Shown here: positions 1 to 9,180 of the stretch, piece after piece
Layout: every line of letters begins with the position of its first letter
How positions within the stretch are numbered: position 1 is the first letter of the stretch
DNA from: Anaerolineales bacterium
GTDB lineage: Bacteria > Chloroflexota > Anaerolineae > JAAEKA01
Direction of reading: 5' to 3'
Length of the DNA: 64,000 bases
NCBI GenBank assembly: GCA_020634615.1
Contig: JACKBI010000004.1
Span: 1 to 64,000 of the forward strand
Position numbers and translations under genes: made by a program
Notes under the pieces: model-generated
Database searches by the model: none
What the model was told of the DNA's origin: nothing
Seen by the model: the letters and a program-made list of their open reading frames with translations, nothing else

Positions 1-1805
1 GCGTCCGGGTTGAACGGGATGTCCAGAATATCCCAGGCGTTGCGCCGGATCATCTCCAGCGGCACTTCGCCAGGCGGCGGCGGTGGCGGCGGTGGCGGCG
101 GTGGTGGGTCGGCATGCGTCTGTCGGCGCACGGCTTGCCAGACAGCAAAGGTCGAAACGTGCAGCTTGTAGGGCAATCCGCCGCCAACGACGACATCCGC
201 CGCACCGACCGGACTCCAGCACCACGGGCCTTGCTTGCCCTGATCAGGGTAGTAGTTCTGGTAGATGTCCAGATTGGCCCAGCCTGAGTGGCTTTTGGGC
301 GTCTTCATCACATAGCCCTGATAGGACGGATCGGCCAGCTTGTCCAGGCCGTCGGACCAGTAGCGAACCAGGTCAGCCGTCGCGATGGGCTGTCCATTGA
401 GGTCCAGCACCCGCGCAAACAGGTGGTGATCGCCGCCCGCGTCGTCGAAGTAGTCGGGCGCGGACAGCGGACGCAGGTACGATTGCCGCGCCCAGAGTTG
501 CACGCCACCTGGCTTGCCAGGCTCCGGGTCCCAAATACCATCGCGGGTAGTAAACAGATCCACCAGCCGGAAAATGATTTCGCCTTCTGGCTGATCGGGC
601 CGGTCTTCGCAGCGCACAACCTGGACCTTGAATTCGTCGATCCAGTCACCCTTGCGCAGCGGCGGAAGAGCGACCGGCTGCGGATCAACGGGTGGGTCAA
701 GTGGTGGATCGACCGGCGGATCGACGGGCGGGTCAACCGGCGGCGTTCCATCGTCCCAGCTGAACTGACGCACGAATGCCGGAATCGCCTGCACAGCTTC
801 GATGGTCTGCGTAAGCTGGCCTTCCGGCGTCAGCGGGTTATCCCACCAGTTCTGACCGGCAAAGGTCCATGACGAGACGATCCAGGGCGTAATGCTGAAT
901 ACGTAATCAGGCAGCGGTTCGCCGTTGGCCAGCACGCCGGTGCGCAACCAGTCGAACATCTCGCGATGATACTGGGCGTGCAACGCCTTCTCGACCTTGG
1001 GATAGCGACGGTCTTCTTCCGCGCCGAACAGCCAGCCGCCCTCGCCGCCGACAATGGGCAGGACATAGCCGATGCGTTCCTGCATCCAGGCCGCATAGGC
1101 CAGAAAGCCCAGCCCACTCAACTGGTCCTGAATGATCGTCTGGCCCGGGTTGTCAACCTGATTGCGCTCGTCATACGGGTACGCCGGCGGGTGATTAGCG
1201 CCATAGTTGTGCTGCACGAAGAAAGCGCGCTCCCAGAGTTCCTGGTGGCCGCTGGCGCGCACAGCATCAACGGCCGCGTCGAACGGTTCCCTTGTCAGCA
1301 CCTGGATGCCAGGATAGCCGCCGGCCCGGTAGATGCGCTGGGCGTGCGCAGCCCAGTTGCGGGCGAATATCTCCACCCAGTTGCCCGGCCGGCCATGCCG
1401 CCACTCGCGCTCATCCTCCGGCTCGTTGTATATCTGGATGTAGGGCCGCGACCCGAAGACCTGGAACGGCTCACGCAGCGCCTCGACGAATGGTTCCGAA
1501 TCGAACGGCTCATCGATCAATTTGCCGATGCGCACCACGGGCATGATGCCAACGGCTGCGCAAGCCTGTGCGGCACGGCGCGCCTGTAGCTCGTCCTGGG
1601 CGTAGATCATCGTCCAGGTGGCACGGATCGACTGGAGACGCGCGACCGTGCTGGTGATAAACTCGTCGCGCAGGTCGAGGTGGAAATGCAGGCCGATGCC
1701 GTTGTCACCGGGCGGACGCCGAAACGTCTTGAGGCGTTCGATGTTTTCGGCAGTCAGCGTGACCGTGGGCGGCCGGGTCGTTTGCGGGGGGCTGGTGCTG
1801 GTCAT
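1..1805 (-). CDS. Clan GH-A-like glycoside hydrolase, modular, 3' end outside the window
   Basis: The reading frame is open from an ATG at 1805 to the window edge (about 600 codons seen, no stop). Residues about 30-330 read like a (beta/alpha)8 glycosidase. There is an Asn-Glu-Pro motif at 127-129 (IYNEPED), the usual acid/base site of clan GH-A, and a Glu in GGEGGW near residue 255 where the nucleophile is expected. A linker of repeated Pro-Val-Asp-Pro units follows, then a second domain, a run of 12 prolines, and the start of a third domain. No signal peptide is visible, which is odd for a modular glycosidase. GAAGGGAG lies about 10 nt before the ATG. The exact GH family and substrate cannot be named. 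Spore-coat- or lysin-like modular proteins of Chloroflexota are an alternative reading. Confidence 0.75.
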   Translation of the reverse strand, partial: MTSTSPPQTTRPPTVTLTAENIERLKTFRRPPGDNGIGLHFHLDLRDEFITSTVARLQSIRATWTMIYAQDELQARRAAQACAAVGIMPVVRIGKLIDEPFDSEPFVEALREPFQVFGSRPYIQIYNEPEDEREWRHGRPGNWVEIFARNWAAHAQRIYRAGGYPGIQVLTREPFDAAVDAVRASGHQELWERAFFVQHNYGANHPPAYPYDERNQVDNPGQTIIQDQLSGLGFLAYAAWMQERIGYVLPIVGGEGGWLFGAEEDRRYPKVEKALHAQYHREMFDWLRTGVLANGEPLPDYVFSITPWIVSSWTFAGQNWWDNPLTPEGQLTQTIEAVQAIPAFVRQFSWDDGTPPVDPPVDPPVDPPLDPPVDPQPVALPPLRKGDWIDEFKVQVVRCEDRPDQPEGEIIFRLVDLFTTRDGIWDPEPGKPGGVQLWARQSYLRPLSAPDYFDDAGGDHHLFARVLDLNGQPIATADLVRYWSDGLDKLADPSYQGYVMKTPKSHSGWANLDIYQNYYPDQGKQGPWCWSPVGAADVVVGGGLPYKLHVSTFAVWQAVRRQTHADPPPPPPPPPPPPGEVPLEMIRRNAWDILDIPFNPD

Positions 1806-1922
1806 GCGTGGGTTGCTCCCTTCGTTGGGTGTGATGGTTGGTTGTGTATGACATTGCGCTGGACGGCAGATGTCAATGTGTTGAACGTAAGATGGCAGGT
1901 TCTTTCATCGTCGGGCGAGACC

Positions 1923-1971
1923 GCCGGGCGATTTGATCGCCCGGCTACAACATGCAAGCCCCTCCGGGGCT
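1923..1971. terminator. Two hairpins between the YprB and glycosidase genes
   Basis: Two perfect palindromes sit side by side: GCCGGGCG/CGCCCGGC (1923-1945) and AGCCCC/GGGGCT (1957-1971). Neither is followed by a strong T-run. They lie after the end of the minus-strand YprB gene and before the start of the next minus-strand gene, so they may end the upstream transcript. The rest of 1806-2076 shows no gene. Confidence 0.4.
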
Positions 1972-2076
1972 ATCGACCCCACGCATCCCAGGCCCGTAGA
2001 GCCTTCCACCTCGAAGCCGGATCGTTTGCCAATCCGGCAGCCGTCCATCGTCTTTCCCCTAACCAGCCGTGCCGCG

Positions 2077-3429
2077 TCATTCCTGACTTCCGGAGATTTT
2101 GCGCTCCAACCGTTCCAGCCGATGCTGCAAGCCAGCCTGCGCCAGCTCGCGGTCAGGGCCGGGCGGCATCTGGCCAGCGACGTGGACGGCCCACAGCGTC
2201 CACTTGCGCGCCGCCGACAGGTCGCTGTCGTGCCACTCGTAGTGTTTGGCCAGCTCGACGTAGGGGGTGATGTCGTGACCCGGCACGGAGGTGATCCAGT
2301 CCTGCCACAACGCGGCTGCTTCCAGGCGCCGCTCCTGGCGTTTCAGCAGCCAGCTCAACCGGTTCAGAGCTTCAGCCCGAATCTGAGGCGGCAAGGACAA
2401 CTCCAGCGCGCGCCGGTAGGCCCTTTCACTGTGGTCGTGCCATGCCAGTTCCTCGAAGCAACGGGCGAGAGCGACCACATCGATCGGGTGCAAATGATCC
2501 GGCAGCAGCGTGCCTGCCTGAAAAGGTTCACAGAGAATAGCGGCCAGCGGCGCCATGTTGACGATGTCGTGCAGGTTGTGATAGAAGACGTGCGCCACGT
2601 CCCCCAGCACCTGAGGCGTCAGTGCATCGCCGCCGCGCGCGTATTGCTGGTAGATCGAGGGGATCAGCCAGCCGGGGACATCCTCCTGGCTGCGTTCGAA
2701 GGCCAGGATGTCGCGCTCCAGCGAACCGAGAGACCGGGATGGCAGCCGCAATCGCCAGCGCTGGCGCGCGGCAGGTAATAGGTCAAAATGCAGCAAACCG
2801 CGCAGCGGGGACGGCTCACGGTTCAGCAGATAGCGGTTCTCCAGCAGCGGCGCATCGAACGCCCGCCCGTTGAAGCTCACCAGCCCCGTGCAACGCGCCA
2901 ACACGCCGCCGACAAAGCTCAGCAGCGCCCGCTCCTGCCCCGGATTCTCCATAAACACCTGCCGCACCACATACTCCGTCGCAGTTCCCTCGTTTCCCTG
3001 ATTTCCCTGTTCCTCTTCAAACGTCCCAATCCCTACCATGAACGCAAACGTTCCCGCGCCGCCTGACAGGCCGCTGGTCTCGGTATCGATGAAGCCTGCG
3101 CGGCGAAAGTCGAAGCTGGCCAGTTCCTCGTTGCGGCTACACGCGGCAACAGCAGCCCCGTCAAAAGTCAGCGCTGCCCCCAATGTCCAACCGCCGCGGG
3201 TTTCGTCCAATGGGAAACGGGTTTCGACGACATGGCAAGGACCAAAAGCGGTCTGCACGATCCGCCCGCCCACCAAATCCAGCAGCGACTGGCCAGTTGC
3301 CGCGTGCGCTGCGGCAGCCGGCTGTTGCGGCGGCTGAATGGCCGCGCGGCCGCGCTTGACGCCCAGTTGCTGCAAGCGACGCAGCCGCTCAGCGACATCG
3401 TCGTGGCTGCTGCCCGGCTGATCAGACAC
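2077..3429 (-). CDS. YprB-like ribonuclease H-fold exonuclease
   Basis: A 450-aa protein of the YprB/RNase_H_2 family (DEDD exonuclease fold). The exonuclease motifs are visible: IDTETSGL near residue 112 (metal-binding Asp and Glu), SFNGRAFDAPLLENR near 195, and YHNLHDIVNM near 285, where the last Asp of the DEDD set would lie. The C-terminal third is helical and TPR-like (EELAWHDHSERAYRRALELS). The likely role is 3'-5' trimming or repair of nucleic acid in the cytoplasm; the real substrate of this family is poorly known. The ATG lies one base after the stop of the CPBP protease gene, so the two are probably co-transcribed. Confidence 0.85.
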   Translation of the reverse strand: MSDQPGSSHDDVAERLRRLQQLGVKRGRAAIQPPQQPAAAAHAATGQSLLDLVGGRIVQTAFGPCHVVETRFPLDETRGGWTLGAALTFDGAAVAACSRNEELASFDFRRAGFIDTETSGLSGGAGTFAFMVGIGTFEEEQGNQGNEGTATEYVVRQVFMENPGQERALLSFVGGVLARCTGLVSFNGRAFDAPLLENRYLLNREPSPLRGLLHFDLLPAARQRWRLRLPSRSLGSLERDILAFERSQEDVPGWLIPSIYQQYARGGDALTPQVLGDVAHVFYHNLHDIVNMAPLAAILCEPFQAGTLLPDHLHPIDVVALARCFEELAWHDHSERAYRRALELSLPPQIRAEALNRLSWLLKRQERRLEAAALWQDWITSVPGHDITPYVELAKHYEWHDSDLSAARKWTLWAVHVAGQMPPGPDRELAQAGLQHRLERLERKISGSQE

Positions 3430-3430
3430 G

Positions 3431-4405
3431 TTACTGCCCCAGAGTCGGCAGCATGACCGAAAGGAAGTTGTAACCGAAGTGAACGAGGATACACACCGTC
3501 AAACTGGTGCGGTAGCGCAGCACGCCAAGCACCAAGGCAATGACGAAAATGATGCCGGCCGCGGGGGAAATACCGTACTGGCTGTGGATCACCGTGAACA
3601 GGACCGAGGTCAGCAGCAGTCGGAAGGGCGGCAACAGCGCGCCGCGAAAGATCATCTCTTCGCCCAGCGCGGCTGCCAGACCGATAGTCAACGCGCCAAA
3701 CACACCGGTCAGATCGCCCAAAAGGAGGTTGCTGGCGTCGGAGATCTCCCCAAAACCGGCTGGGTCGAGCGCCTGCCAGACCATCGAATAGACAATCTGG
3801 AAAACAAAGAGGCCGATCACTGCACCGACGGCGATGGCGAGATGGCGCATGGTCAGCCGCTTGAAGCCCAGCCGGTCGATGGTCTCCCGCCAGTTCCGCC
3901 GCACCACGAAACCGACACCCGTGAAGGCCAGCAAGACCATGCCCAGCGCTTGCGCCCACAGCAGCCCGGCGGTGATGTTGCCGCCGCCCAGCTCGCCCAG
4001 CACTTCCGGGTCGCTCAGCAATGGTTGCTGCCCGATGCCGGAACCCACCAGATAGACAGCATAGACCAGCGCGGTCACCGTGACGGCCGAGCCTGGATTG
4101 ACGCGCAGCCAGCGCGCCAGCAGGCGAGGCACCGGTGGAATCATCGGAACGAACGCCAGCAAACCGGTAAGGATCATCGCGCCTGCCAGCACGCGGTAGG
4201 CGTCGACCATGCCCAGCGACACTTCCGGCATGTCCACCAGACTCAGCACCAGCAGCCCGAGCCCAATGATCACCACCAAGAAGTTCAGTCCCGCCAGCGC
4301 CAGATAGGTCAGCCAGAGAAAAATGCGATCCCTGGATTCAAGATTGGCCAGGATCAGTACGAGAGAGAGCAGAACGAAGGGAAAAAGCGTCAATCCGATT
4401 TCCAT
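3431..4405 (-). CDS. CPBP-family intramembrane protease
   Basis: A 324-aa multi-pass membrane protein. Near residue 247 it has the EEMIFRG motif, matching the EExxxR signature of the CAAX/CPBP (Abi) protease family. The second family motif follows about 25 residues later (FTVIHSQYG, with the catalytic-site His). About eight hydrophobic segments are seen. In bacteria these glutamic proteases are variously linked to self-immunity, protein maturation or unknown jobs; no partner here points to one. It is the first gene of a two-gene minus-strand unit with the YprB-like exonuclease. Confidence 0.85.
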   Translation of the reverse strand: MEIGLTLFPFVLLSLVLILANLESRDRIFLWLTYLALAGLNFLVVIIGLGLLVLSLVDMPEVSLGMVDAYRVLAGAMILTGLLAFVPMIPPVPRLLARWLRVNPGSAVTVTALVYAVYLVGSGIGQQPLLSDPEVLGELGGGNITAGLLWAQALGMVLLAFTGVGFVVRRNWRETIDRLGFKRLTMRHLAIAVGAVIGLFVFQIVYSMVWQALDPAGFGEISDASNLLLGDLTGVFGALTIGLAAALGEEMIFRGALLPPFRLLLTSVLFTVIHSQYGISPAAGIIFVIALVLGVLRYRTSLTVCILVHFGYNFLSVMLPTLGQ

Positions 4406-4460
4406 GAATTACTCCTGTGGCAAGGATTATCGCCTGCGCTCTGGAAACGCGCAAATGCCG

Positions 4461-5990
4461 TTACATCTTCCAGCCGGCCAGCGCGGCAGCAACATTGCCT
4501 GGCAACGCTTCGCCGCACTGCTCCTGCAGATAGATCAACACCCGTTCGGCAGTAATGCCCTGGCGGGCCGCCCGCCGCAGCCCGGTTTGAGTGATTCGAT
4601 AGCGGAAAAGCAGCGCTGGCTGGCGCACGACAGGTTCCCAGGTTGTAAAACGGGCCACACGAAAGCGATCGATCAACGGGGCATCGGCGGGAATCTCCAG
4701 GGTGAAATCTGGCAGTACCACAAGCTGGCCGGCGGTATCGGAAGCCGGCGCTGCCTCTTCTGCCAGCCAGCGCGCGCCATCTTCGGTGAGCCGAAACAAC
4801 GCCGCACCGCGTTCGTCCAGGCCCGTTTGCACGACGCCCAGCCAGCTCAGCGGGCCGACCAACAGCCAGCGCAAAAGTTCACCCTCTACCTCGTCCCACC
4901 GTTCAAAACCGCGCAGAAAGATCGAATCGTCGCGGCGGCGGAGGTACCAGGTGTTGTAGTCGCCGTCCGGTCGCTGAAAATCGGGGGCGTGCTCCTTGGC
5001 TGCGGCAACGAAGTCTGCCGTCGTGTACCAGGTCATGTTGTCCAGCGATGCCAGCAGCGGCAGCAAGCGCGTCCGGGTTGCCGCTGGATCGTTGCCCCAA
5101 CTGCCAGTTTCCTCGCAACTCAGCACCGGCGTGCGGCACAGGTCATTCCAACTGGTGGAAGCGCGCCAGGCCTCCATCAGCCGGCGGCGCTGCTCGGGTC
5201 GTGAAAGCAACAGCCATTGGTGCACGGGCTCGGCATGCAGGCGCACCACGCCACCAGCAACCCGCAGCCACCCCATGTCGGCAACCAGCGCAAAGGCCAA
5301 CGCAGACACGTTACCGGGCGAACGAGGGTCGAGAAAATGCGCTGCTTCCACGGGCTGCAACATTAACTCACCTAATGCGTATAGACTGGTGATGCGCCAA
5401 TTGGTCGCCTCGCCTTGCCCTGCGGTCCGGACTTCACCGGCTTGCACCAGGCAGAGCAGCGAACAGACATCGTGCAACAGCGTGTCGGGCAAGGGCAGCG
5501 CTGCCATGCTTGCCGGGCCGGAGACAGCAGACAGGCGAAAACTTCCCACCGGTGATTGTAGCTGCGGCAACAGCGGTATCACTTCGGTGGGAATGCCAAG
5601 GAACTCGGTCAGCCCTTCCGGCGTCTCAGCAAACGTGCGGTAGATCAGACCAAGATACCAAAGCGTTTCACTGGTCGTAGCCGGATTGCGCTGCGGGCGT
5701 TCACGCTCCAGCCGACCTGGGCCAAAGGAACGTATCTCGCCGTAACGTCGCTCAAAGGCCGCAGTTGTCATGCGCCCATCCTCCTGAACCAGGTGAGCCA
5801 GTGCATCGCAAGCTTCAGATGACAACGATGCGACAACCGATGCAAGGTGCGCTGGATCGACCAGGACAGCGGCCAGTTCGTCAGCCATGGCGCGAGGCAC
5901 GTTGCTCGCCAAGCTGACATGGTTGTTCTCGGCCACCGCACGCAGCATGGCAGGCGAGAGGTCTTGCAAGGTACGCAGTAAGGTGTTCAT
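4461..5990 (-). CDS. Helicase XPB/Ssl2 N-terminal-type domain protein without helicase core
   Basis: A 509-aa protein. The N-terminus (LRTLQDLSPAMLRAVAENN) and the overall layout resemble proteins with the helicase-C3/XPB N-terminal domain (PF13625 type). The C-terminus carries the typical end of that domain: LVVLPDFTLEIPADAPL, then RFTTWEPVVRQPALLFRYRIT, and TAERVLIYLQEQCG. No Walker A or DEAD/DEAH motif is present, so it is not itself a helicase. Its role is unknown; it may assist DNA or RNA handling. It is divergent from the DUF1232 gene. No clear ribosome-binding site precedes the ATG. Confidence 0.7.
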   Translation of the reverse strand: MNTLLRTLQDLSPAMLRAVAENNHVSLASNVPRAMADELAAVLVDPAHLASVVASLSSEACDALAHLVQEDGRMTTAAFERRYGEIRSFGPGRLERERPQRNPATTSETLWYLGLIYRTFAETPEGLTEFLGIPTEVIPLLPQLQSPVGSFRLSAVSGPASMAALPLPDTLLHDVCSLLCLVQAGEVRTAGQGEATNWRITSLYALGELMLQPVEAAHFLDPRSPGNVSALAFALVADMGWLRVAGGVVRLHAEPVHQWLLLSRPEQRRRLMEAWRASTSWNDLCRTPVLSCEETGSWGNDPAATRTRLLPLLASLDNMTWYTTADFVAAAKEHAPDFQRPDGDYNTWYLRRRDDSIFLRGFERWDEVEGELLRWLLVGPLSWLGVVQTGLDERGAALFRLTEDGARWLAEEAAPASDTAGQLVVLPDFTLEIPADAPLIDRFRVARFTTWEPVVRQPALLFRYRITQTGLRRAARQGITAERVLIYLQEQCGEALPGNVAAALAGWKM

Positions 5991-6086
5991 TGAACGTGGT
6001 TAGGTGGCACTCTCGGCCAATCGTTGCCGCAAGGCAGACGAAGTGCATTCGGGAAATGTCACCACAAGCAGAAGATCGTGATCGAT

Positions 6087-6116
6087 TTGGCGAATGACTC
6101 GTATGAGCGGTATAAT
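6087..6116 (+). promoter_or_regulatory. Sigma-70-type promoter for the DUF1232-MerR pair
   Basis: TTGGCG at 6087-6092 and a perfect TATAAT at 6111-6116, 18 bp apart. The start codon of the DUF1232 gene is about 98 nt downstream. Confidence 0.65.
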
Positions 6117-6213
6117 CAATCACCGTGTGGCAGAAACGCTCACGAGATCGAATCGCTCAATCGCTCACGACCAACATATAAAAGGTTTTGATCGAAAGGA
6201 GTGAGAACTCGAA

Positions 6214-6657
6214 ATGGCTGAAAGTAAAACCAACAAATCAGGTAGTTTTCTCGACGATCTGCTCGTCAACGGGCAAATCGCGTGGCGGCTTTACACCGAT
6301 CCGCGCGTCTCGATGTTGCTGAAGATCGCTGTTCCGGTCGTAGCGCTGATATATTTCATCATGCCCGTCGACCTGTTACCCGACTTCATTCCGGTTATCG
6401 GACAGTTGGATGAGGTGGCCATTGCGCTGCTGCTGATCCGAATGTTCGTGGCGCTGGCGCCGACGGATATCGTGGCTGAGTATCGCAACAAAGCCACCGG
6501 CGGCGGATTCAGCCAGAAGTCGGATGCGACCGGCAATGCTTCGCAGAAATCAAGCAACGCCGGGGCGTCACGCAAGACATCCAGCAACGGGACCGGTGCT
6601 CAAGCCAACTACGACGATGTGGTGGACGCCGAATACCGCGTGGTGAACGATGACTAA
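6214..6657 (+). CDS. DUF1232 (YkvA-like) small membrane protein
   Basis: A 147-aa protein. The DUF1232 core is clear: LLKIAVPVVALIYFIMP then VDLLPDFIPVIGQLDEV and a second hydrophobic stretch (residues about 30-80), giving one or two membrane segments. The C-terminal half is polar, Ser/Asn/Gly-rich and probably disordered. The family has no firm biochemical role. AAGGAG lies 12 nt before the ATG. The gene overlaps the start of the MerR-type gene by 8 nt, so the two are probably translated together and may act together at the membrane. Confidence 0.85.
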   Translation: MAESKTNKSGSFLDDLLVNGQIAWRLYTDPRVSMLLKIAVPVVALIYFIMPVDLLPDFIPVIGQLDEVAIALLLIRMFVALAPTDIVAEYRNKATGGGFSQKSDATGNASQKSSNAGASRKTSSNGTGAQANYDDVVDAEYRVVNDD

Positions 6658-7468
6658 CGACCCGTCCCTGGCTGCGACCGGGCCATCCAACCTCTATCGC
6701 CCGGCCGAGGTGACGCAACTCCTGGGTATCAGCGCTGCAACCTTGCGGCGCTGGTCAAGTCGCTTTGCGGAATTTCTCGTCCTCAACGACGGTCCTTCCG
6801 AGGGTGGCAGCCACCGGCGCTATACGTCGGAGGATGTGGCCATCTTGCAGCGTGTTCAGGAATTGCTCGACCAGGGACTGACCTATGAACAGGTCACTGA
6901 ACAACTTACGCAGGAGCGTGCGGCCGCCGAACCGGACGACACAGATGATCTGATTTTCGACTCAGTCGATGATCAGGTAGACAATCTGGAATTCACGGAC
7001 GGGCAGGAGCCTGGCGCCGAGCGTGACCAACAACTGCCCGCCGAGATTCTTCCACCGGCGGCCCGCTTCCTGCAGGACGCTGTCAAGAATCTGACCGACA
7101 CCCAGCAGATCATCCTCAACAGTCAGATTGCCAGCCGTGATCTGATGGGCGTGATGATTCAGGATAATCTGAACCTCAAGGGCGAAAACTCTGATCTGCG
7201 TGAGCGAATGCTGGAACTCGAGCGAGAAATCAATGAGCAGCACCGCTATCTGGCCGACTACCGTGAGCGAATGGAAACGCGGGTGCGCGTGCTGGAAGAC
7301 GCCGTCTCCAAACTCATGGCGAGCCAGCGCTCACCCCAGCAGACGCAGCAATACAGCCAGCCGCCACAGCAACAATACGGACCGCCCCCACAGGCAAATC
7401 AGCAGCCCTACTCAGGACAGCAACAGCAGGAACGTCGCAGCTTCTGGTCACGGCTCATCGGCGGCTGA
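6650..7468 (+). CDS. MerR-family HTH protein with coiled coil and Q-rich tail
   Basis: A 272-aa protein. Residues about 14-85 form a MerR-type winged helix (LYRPAEVTQLLGISAATLRRWSS, then SHRRYTSEDVAILQRV). An acidic linker follows, then a long coiled coil (about 145-225, LREIRELEREI-like heptads). Next is a Gln/Pro-rich stretch and a final RRSFWSRLIGG that looks like a short amphipathic membrane-binding end. There are no metal-binding cysteines, so it is not a classic metal-sensing MerR. It overlaps the DUF1232 membrane gene. A DNA-binding protein held at the membrane or in a nucleoid-organising role is plausible but unproven. Confidence 0.8.
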   Translation: MTNDPSLAATGPSNLYRPAEVTQLLGISAATLRRWSSRFAEFLVLNDGPSEGGSHRRYTSEDVAILQRVQELLDQGLTYEQVTEQLTQERAAAEPDDTDDLIFDSVDDQVDNLEFTDGQEPGAERDQQLPAEILPPAARFLQDAVKNLTDTQQIILNSQIASRDLMGVMIQDNLNLKGENSDLRERMLELEREINEQHRYLADYRERMETRVRVLEDAVSKLMASQRSPQQTQQYSQPPQQQYGPPPQANQQPYSGQQQQERRSFWSRLIGG

Positions 7469-7470
7469 TC

Positions 7471-7546
7471 CCTCACCCCGGCCCTCTCCCAAAGGGAGAG
7501 GGAGTTCCGGAAAGTTCCCTCTCCCTTTGGGAGAGAGTTAGGGTAG
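7471..7546. repeat. CCCTCTCCC palindromic repeat, copy 1 (likely bidirectional terminator)
   Basis: Two nested palindromes made of CCCTCTCCC/GGGAGAGGG units separated by a short spacer. It fills the gap between the convergent MerR and RimO genes. A second copy lies at 39668-39766, also between convergent genes. Confidence 0.8.
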
Positions 7547-7550
7547 GCCC

Positions 7551-9005
7551 TCAACCAAACAGCGTTAACTCTGCAGCCGGTGTGAACGTCACGCCGGCTG
7601 TTCTTGCGTCCACGGCCGGCTCGCCGATCAGGTCGTAGGCCATCGCGCCGGTGATGGTCACCGTGGCCATCTCACCCGGCTGCAACGCGACGCCTGGAAT
7701 CAGCACCAGACCGTCAACTTCGGGAGCGTCGCGATAGGAGCGCGCCAGCGTTACCGCTTCGCCGCTGCGTAATTGCAGCGGCGCGTCGATACTGTCCGCG
7801 TCCAGCTCGCCTGCACCCTCGACCAGAACGTCCAGCGTCCGGCCGATCTGCGTCTGATTGCGCGCCAGCGAAATATCCTGCTGCAACGCCATGACCCGAT
7901 GCCAGCGCTCCTCCATGGTGTCGGCGTCTACCTGATCGGGCAGATCGAACGCGGGCGTGCCAGGCTCAGGGCTGAACTTGAAGACGCCCAGCTTGTCGAA
8001 CTGCACCGCCTTCATGAAATCCAGCAAGCCGACGAATTCCTCTTCGGTCTCGCCGGGGAAGCCAACGATGAATGTCGTACGCAACGCAATTTCCGGCATG
8101 GCATCGCGCAACTTGCCGACGGTCTTGTAGACCCAGTTCAGACTACTGGGCCGGCGCATCCGGCGTAGCGTCTCCGGGTGGCCGTGCTGCAAGGGCATGT
8201 CGAGATAATGGACAATTTGCGGCTCCGTCGCCATCACCTCAACCAGGCGGTCGCTGACATGACCAGGGTAGGCGTACATCAGCCGCAGCCAGCGCAGGTC
8301 AGGTGAACGCCGGCAGATGGCCGCCAGCAACTGCGGCAACGAGTCCGGTTCGCCGCGGTCGCGGCCGTAGTCGGTGCTGTCCTGCGCCACCACCACCAGC
8401 TCGCGTGCCCCACCGCGGACCAGTCCAGCCGCTTCGTCCACCACCGCTGCCAGCGGTCGGCTGCGCAGCTTGCCCTTGAACGTAGGAATCGAACAGAAGG
8501 CGCATGGCGCGTTGCAGCCATCGCTGATTTTGAGGTAGGCGCTGCCACCGATGGCCGGAGGACGCACAACCACACCGTCGTCGTGTTCCGGGTCGCCCAA
8601 CAGGCTGTAACGTTGGCTCGTGCGATCGGAGCGCAGAGCGTCCACCAGCGGGACAATCTCCATCCAGCGGCGAGTGCCCAGCAGCGCATCCACACCGGGG
8701 ACGTGGCGGACAATCTCGTCGCCGTTGCGCTGGGCGAGACAACCGGCCGCGACCAGCTTCTGGCCACGTCGCTTGCCGCGGGCAAGGTCATTCAGCGTGG
8801 CCAGCGACTCTTCCTTGGCCGACTCCAGGAACCCACACGTGTTGACGATCAGTATGTCGGCGGCGTCGGGATTGGCGGTCGAGCGATAGCCATCGCCCTG
8901 CAGCAACATGGCCATCCCCTCGCTGTCGACCGTGTTCTTGGGGCACCCCAGAGTCAGCAAATAATATGCCGGCTGGCGATTGGTTCGGTTCTTGTGCTTG
9001 GACAT
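7551..9005 (-). CDS. rimO: Ribosomal protein S12 methylthiotransferase RimO
   Basis: A 484-aa radical-SAM methylthiotransferase that puts a methylthio group on the conserved Asp of ribosomal protein S12. Order: N-terminal UPF0004 domain (LGCPKNTVDSEGM, with Cys for the auxiliary cluster, plus NTCGFLESAKEES and AGCLAQRNG), radical-SAM core with the CxxxCxxC motif (CNAPCAFC) near residue 165, then a C-terminal TRAM domain. Length fits the family. The frame is open upstream to 9089, but the family's N-terminus starts close to the ATG at 9005 (MSKHKNRTNRQ). Convergent with the MerR gene. Confidence 0.95.
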   Translation of the reverse strand: MSKHKNRTNRQPAYYLLTLGCPKNTVDSEGMAMLLQGDGYRSTANPDAADILIVNTCGFLESAKEESLATLNDLARGKRRGQKLVAAGCLAQRNGDEIVRHVPGVDALLGTRRWMEIVPLVDALRSDRTSQRYSLLGDPEHDDGVVVRPPAIGGSAYLKISDGCNAPCAFCSIPTFKGKLRSRPLAAVVDEAAGLVRGGARELVVVAQDSTDYGRDRGEPDSLPQLLAAICRRSPDLRWLRLMYAYPGHVSDRLVEVMATEPQIVHYLDMPLQHGHPETLRRMRRPSSLNWVYKTVGKLRDAMPEIALRTTFIVGFPGETEEEFVGLLDFMKAVQFDKLGVFKFSPEPGTPAFDLPDQVDADTMEERWHRVMALQQDISLARNQTQIGRTLDVLVEGAGELDADSIDAPLQLRSGEAVTLARSYRDAPEVDGLVLIPGVALQPGEMATVTITGAMAYDLIGEPAVDARTAGVTFTPAAELTLFG

Positions 9006-9180
9006 TGACAACTCGTATCTATGAAGCTTCCGAAGTCGACGACTGGCTGCGCACACCTGTTTCGAACACGCATACCGGCCCGTAACCAAATCCGGCGACC
9101 TCGGAGGCTAATACCTGGGACAATAAAAGGCAGCGAAGTTGCACCTTCGCCGCCTGAATTTCGTTCTGTCCGATCGCCGA

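Noticed and set aside
3479..4555. 358-codon plus-strand open frame opposite the CPBP protease
   Set aside because: Antisense shadow with Gln/His-rich sequence and no motif.
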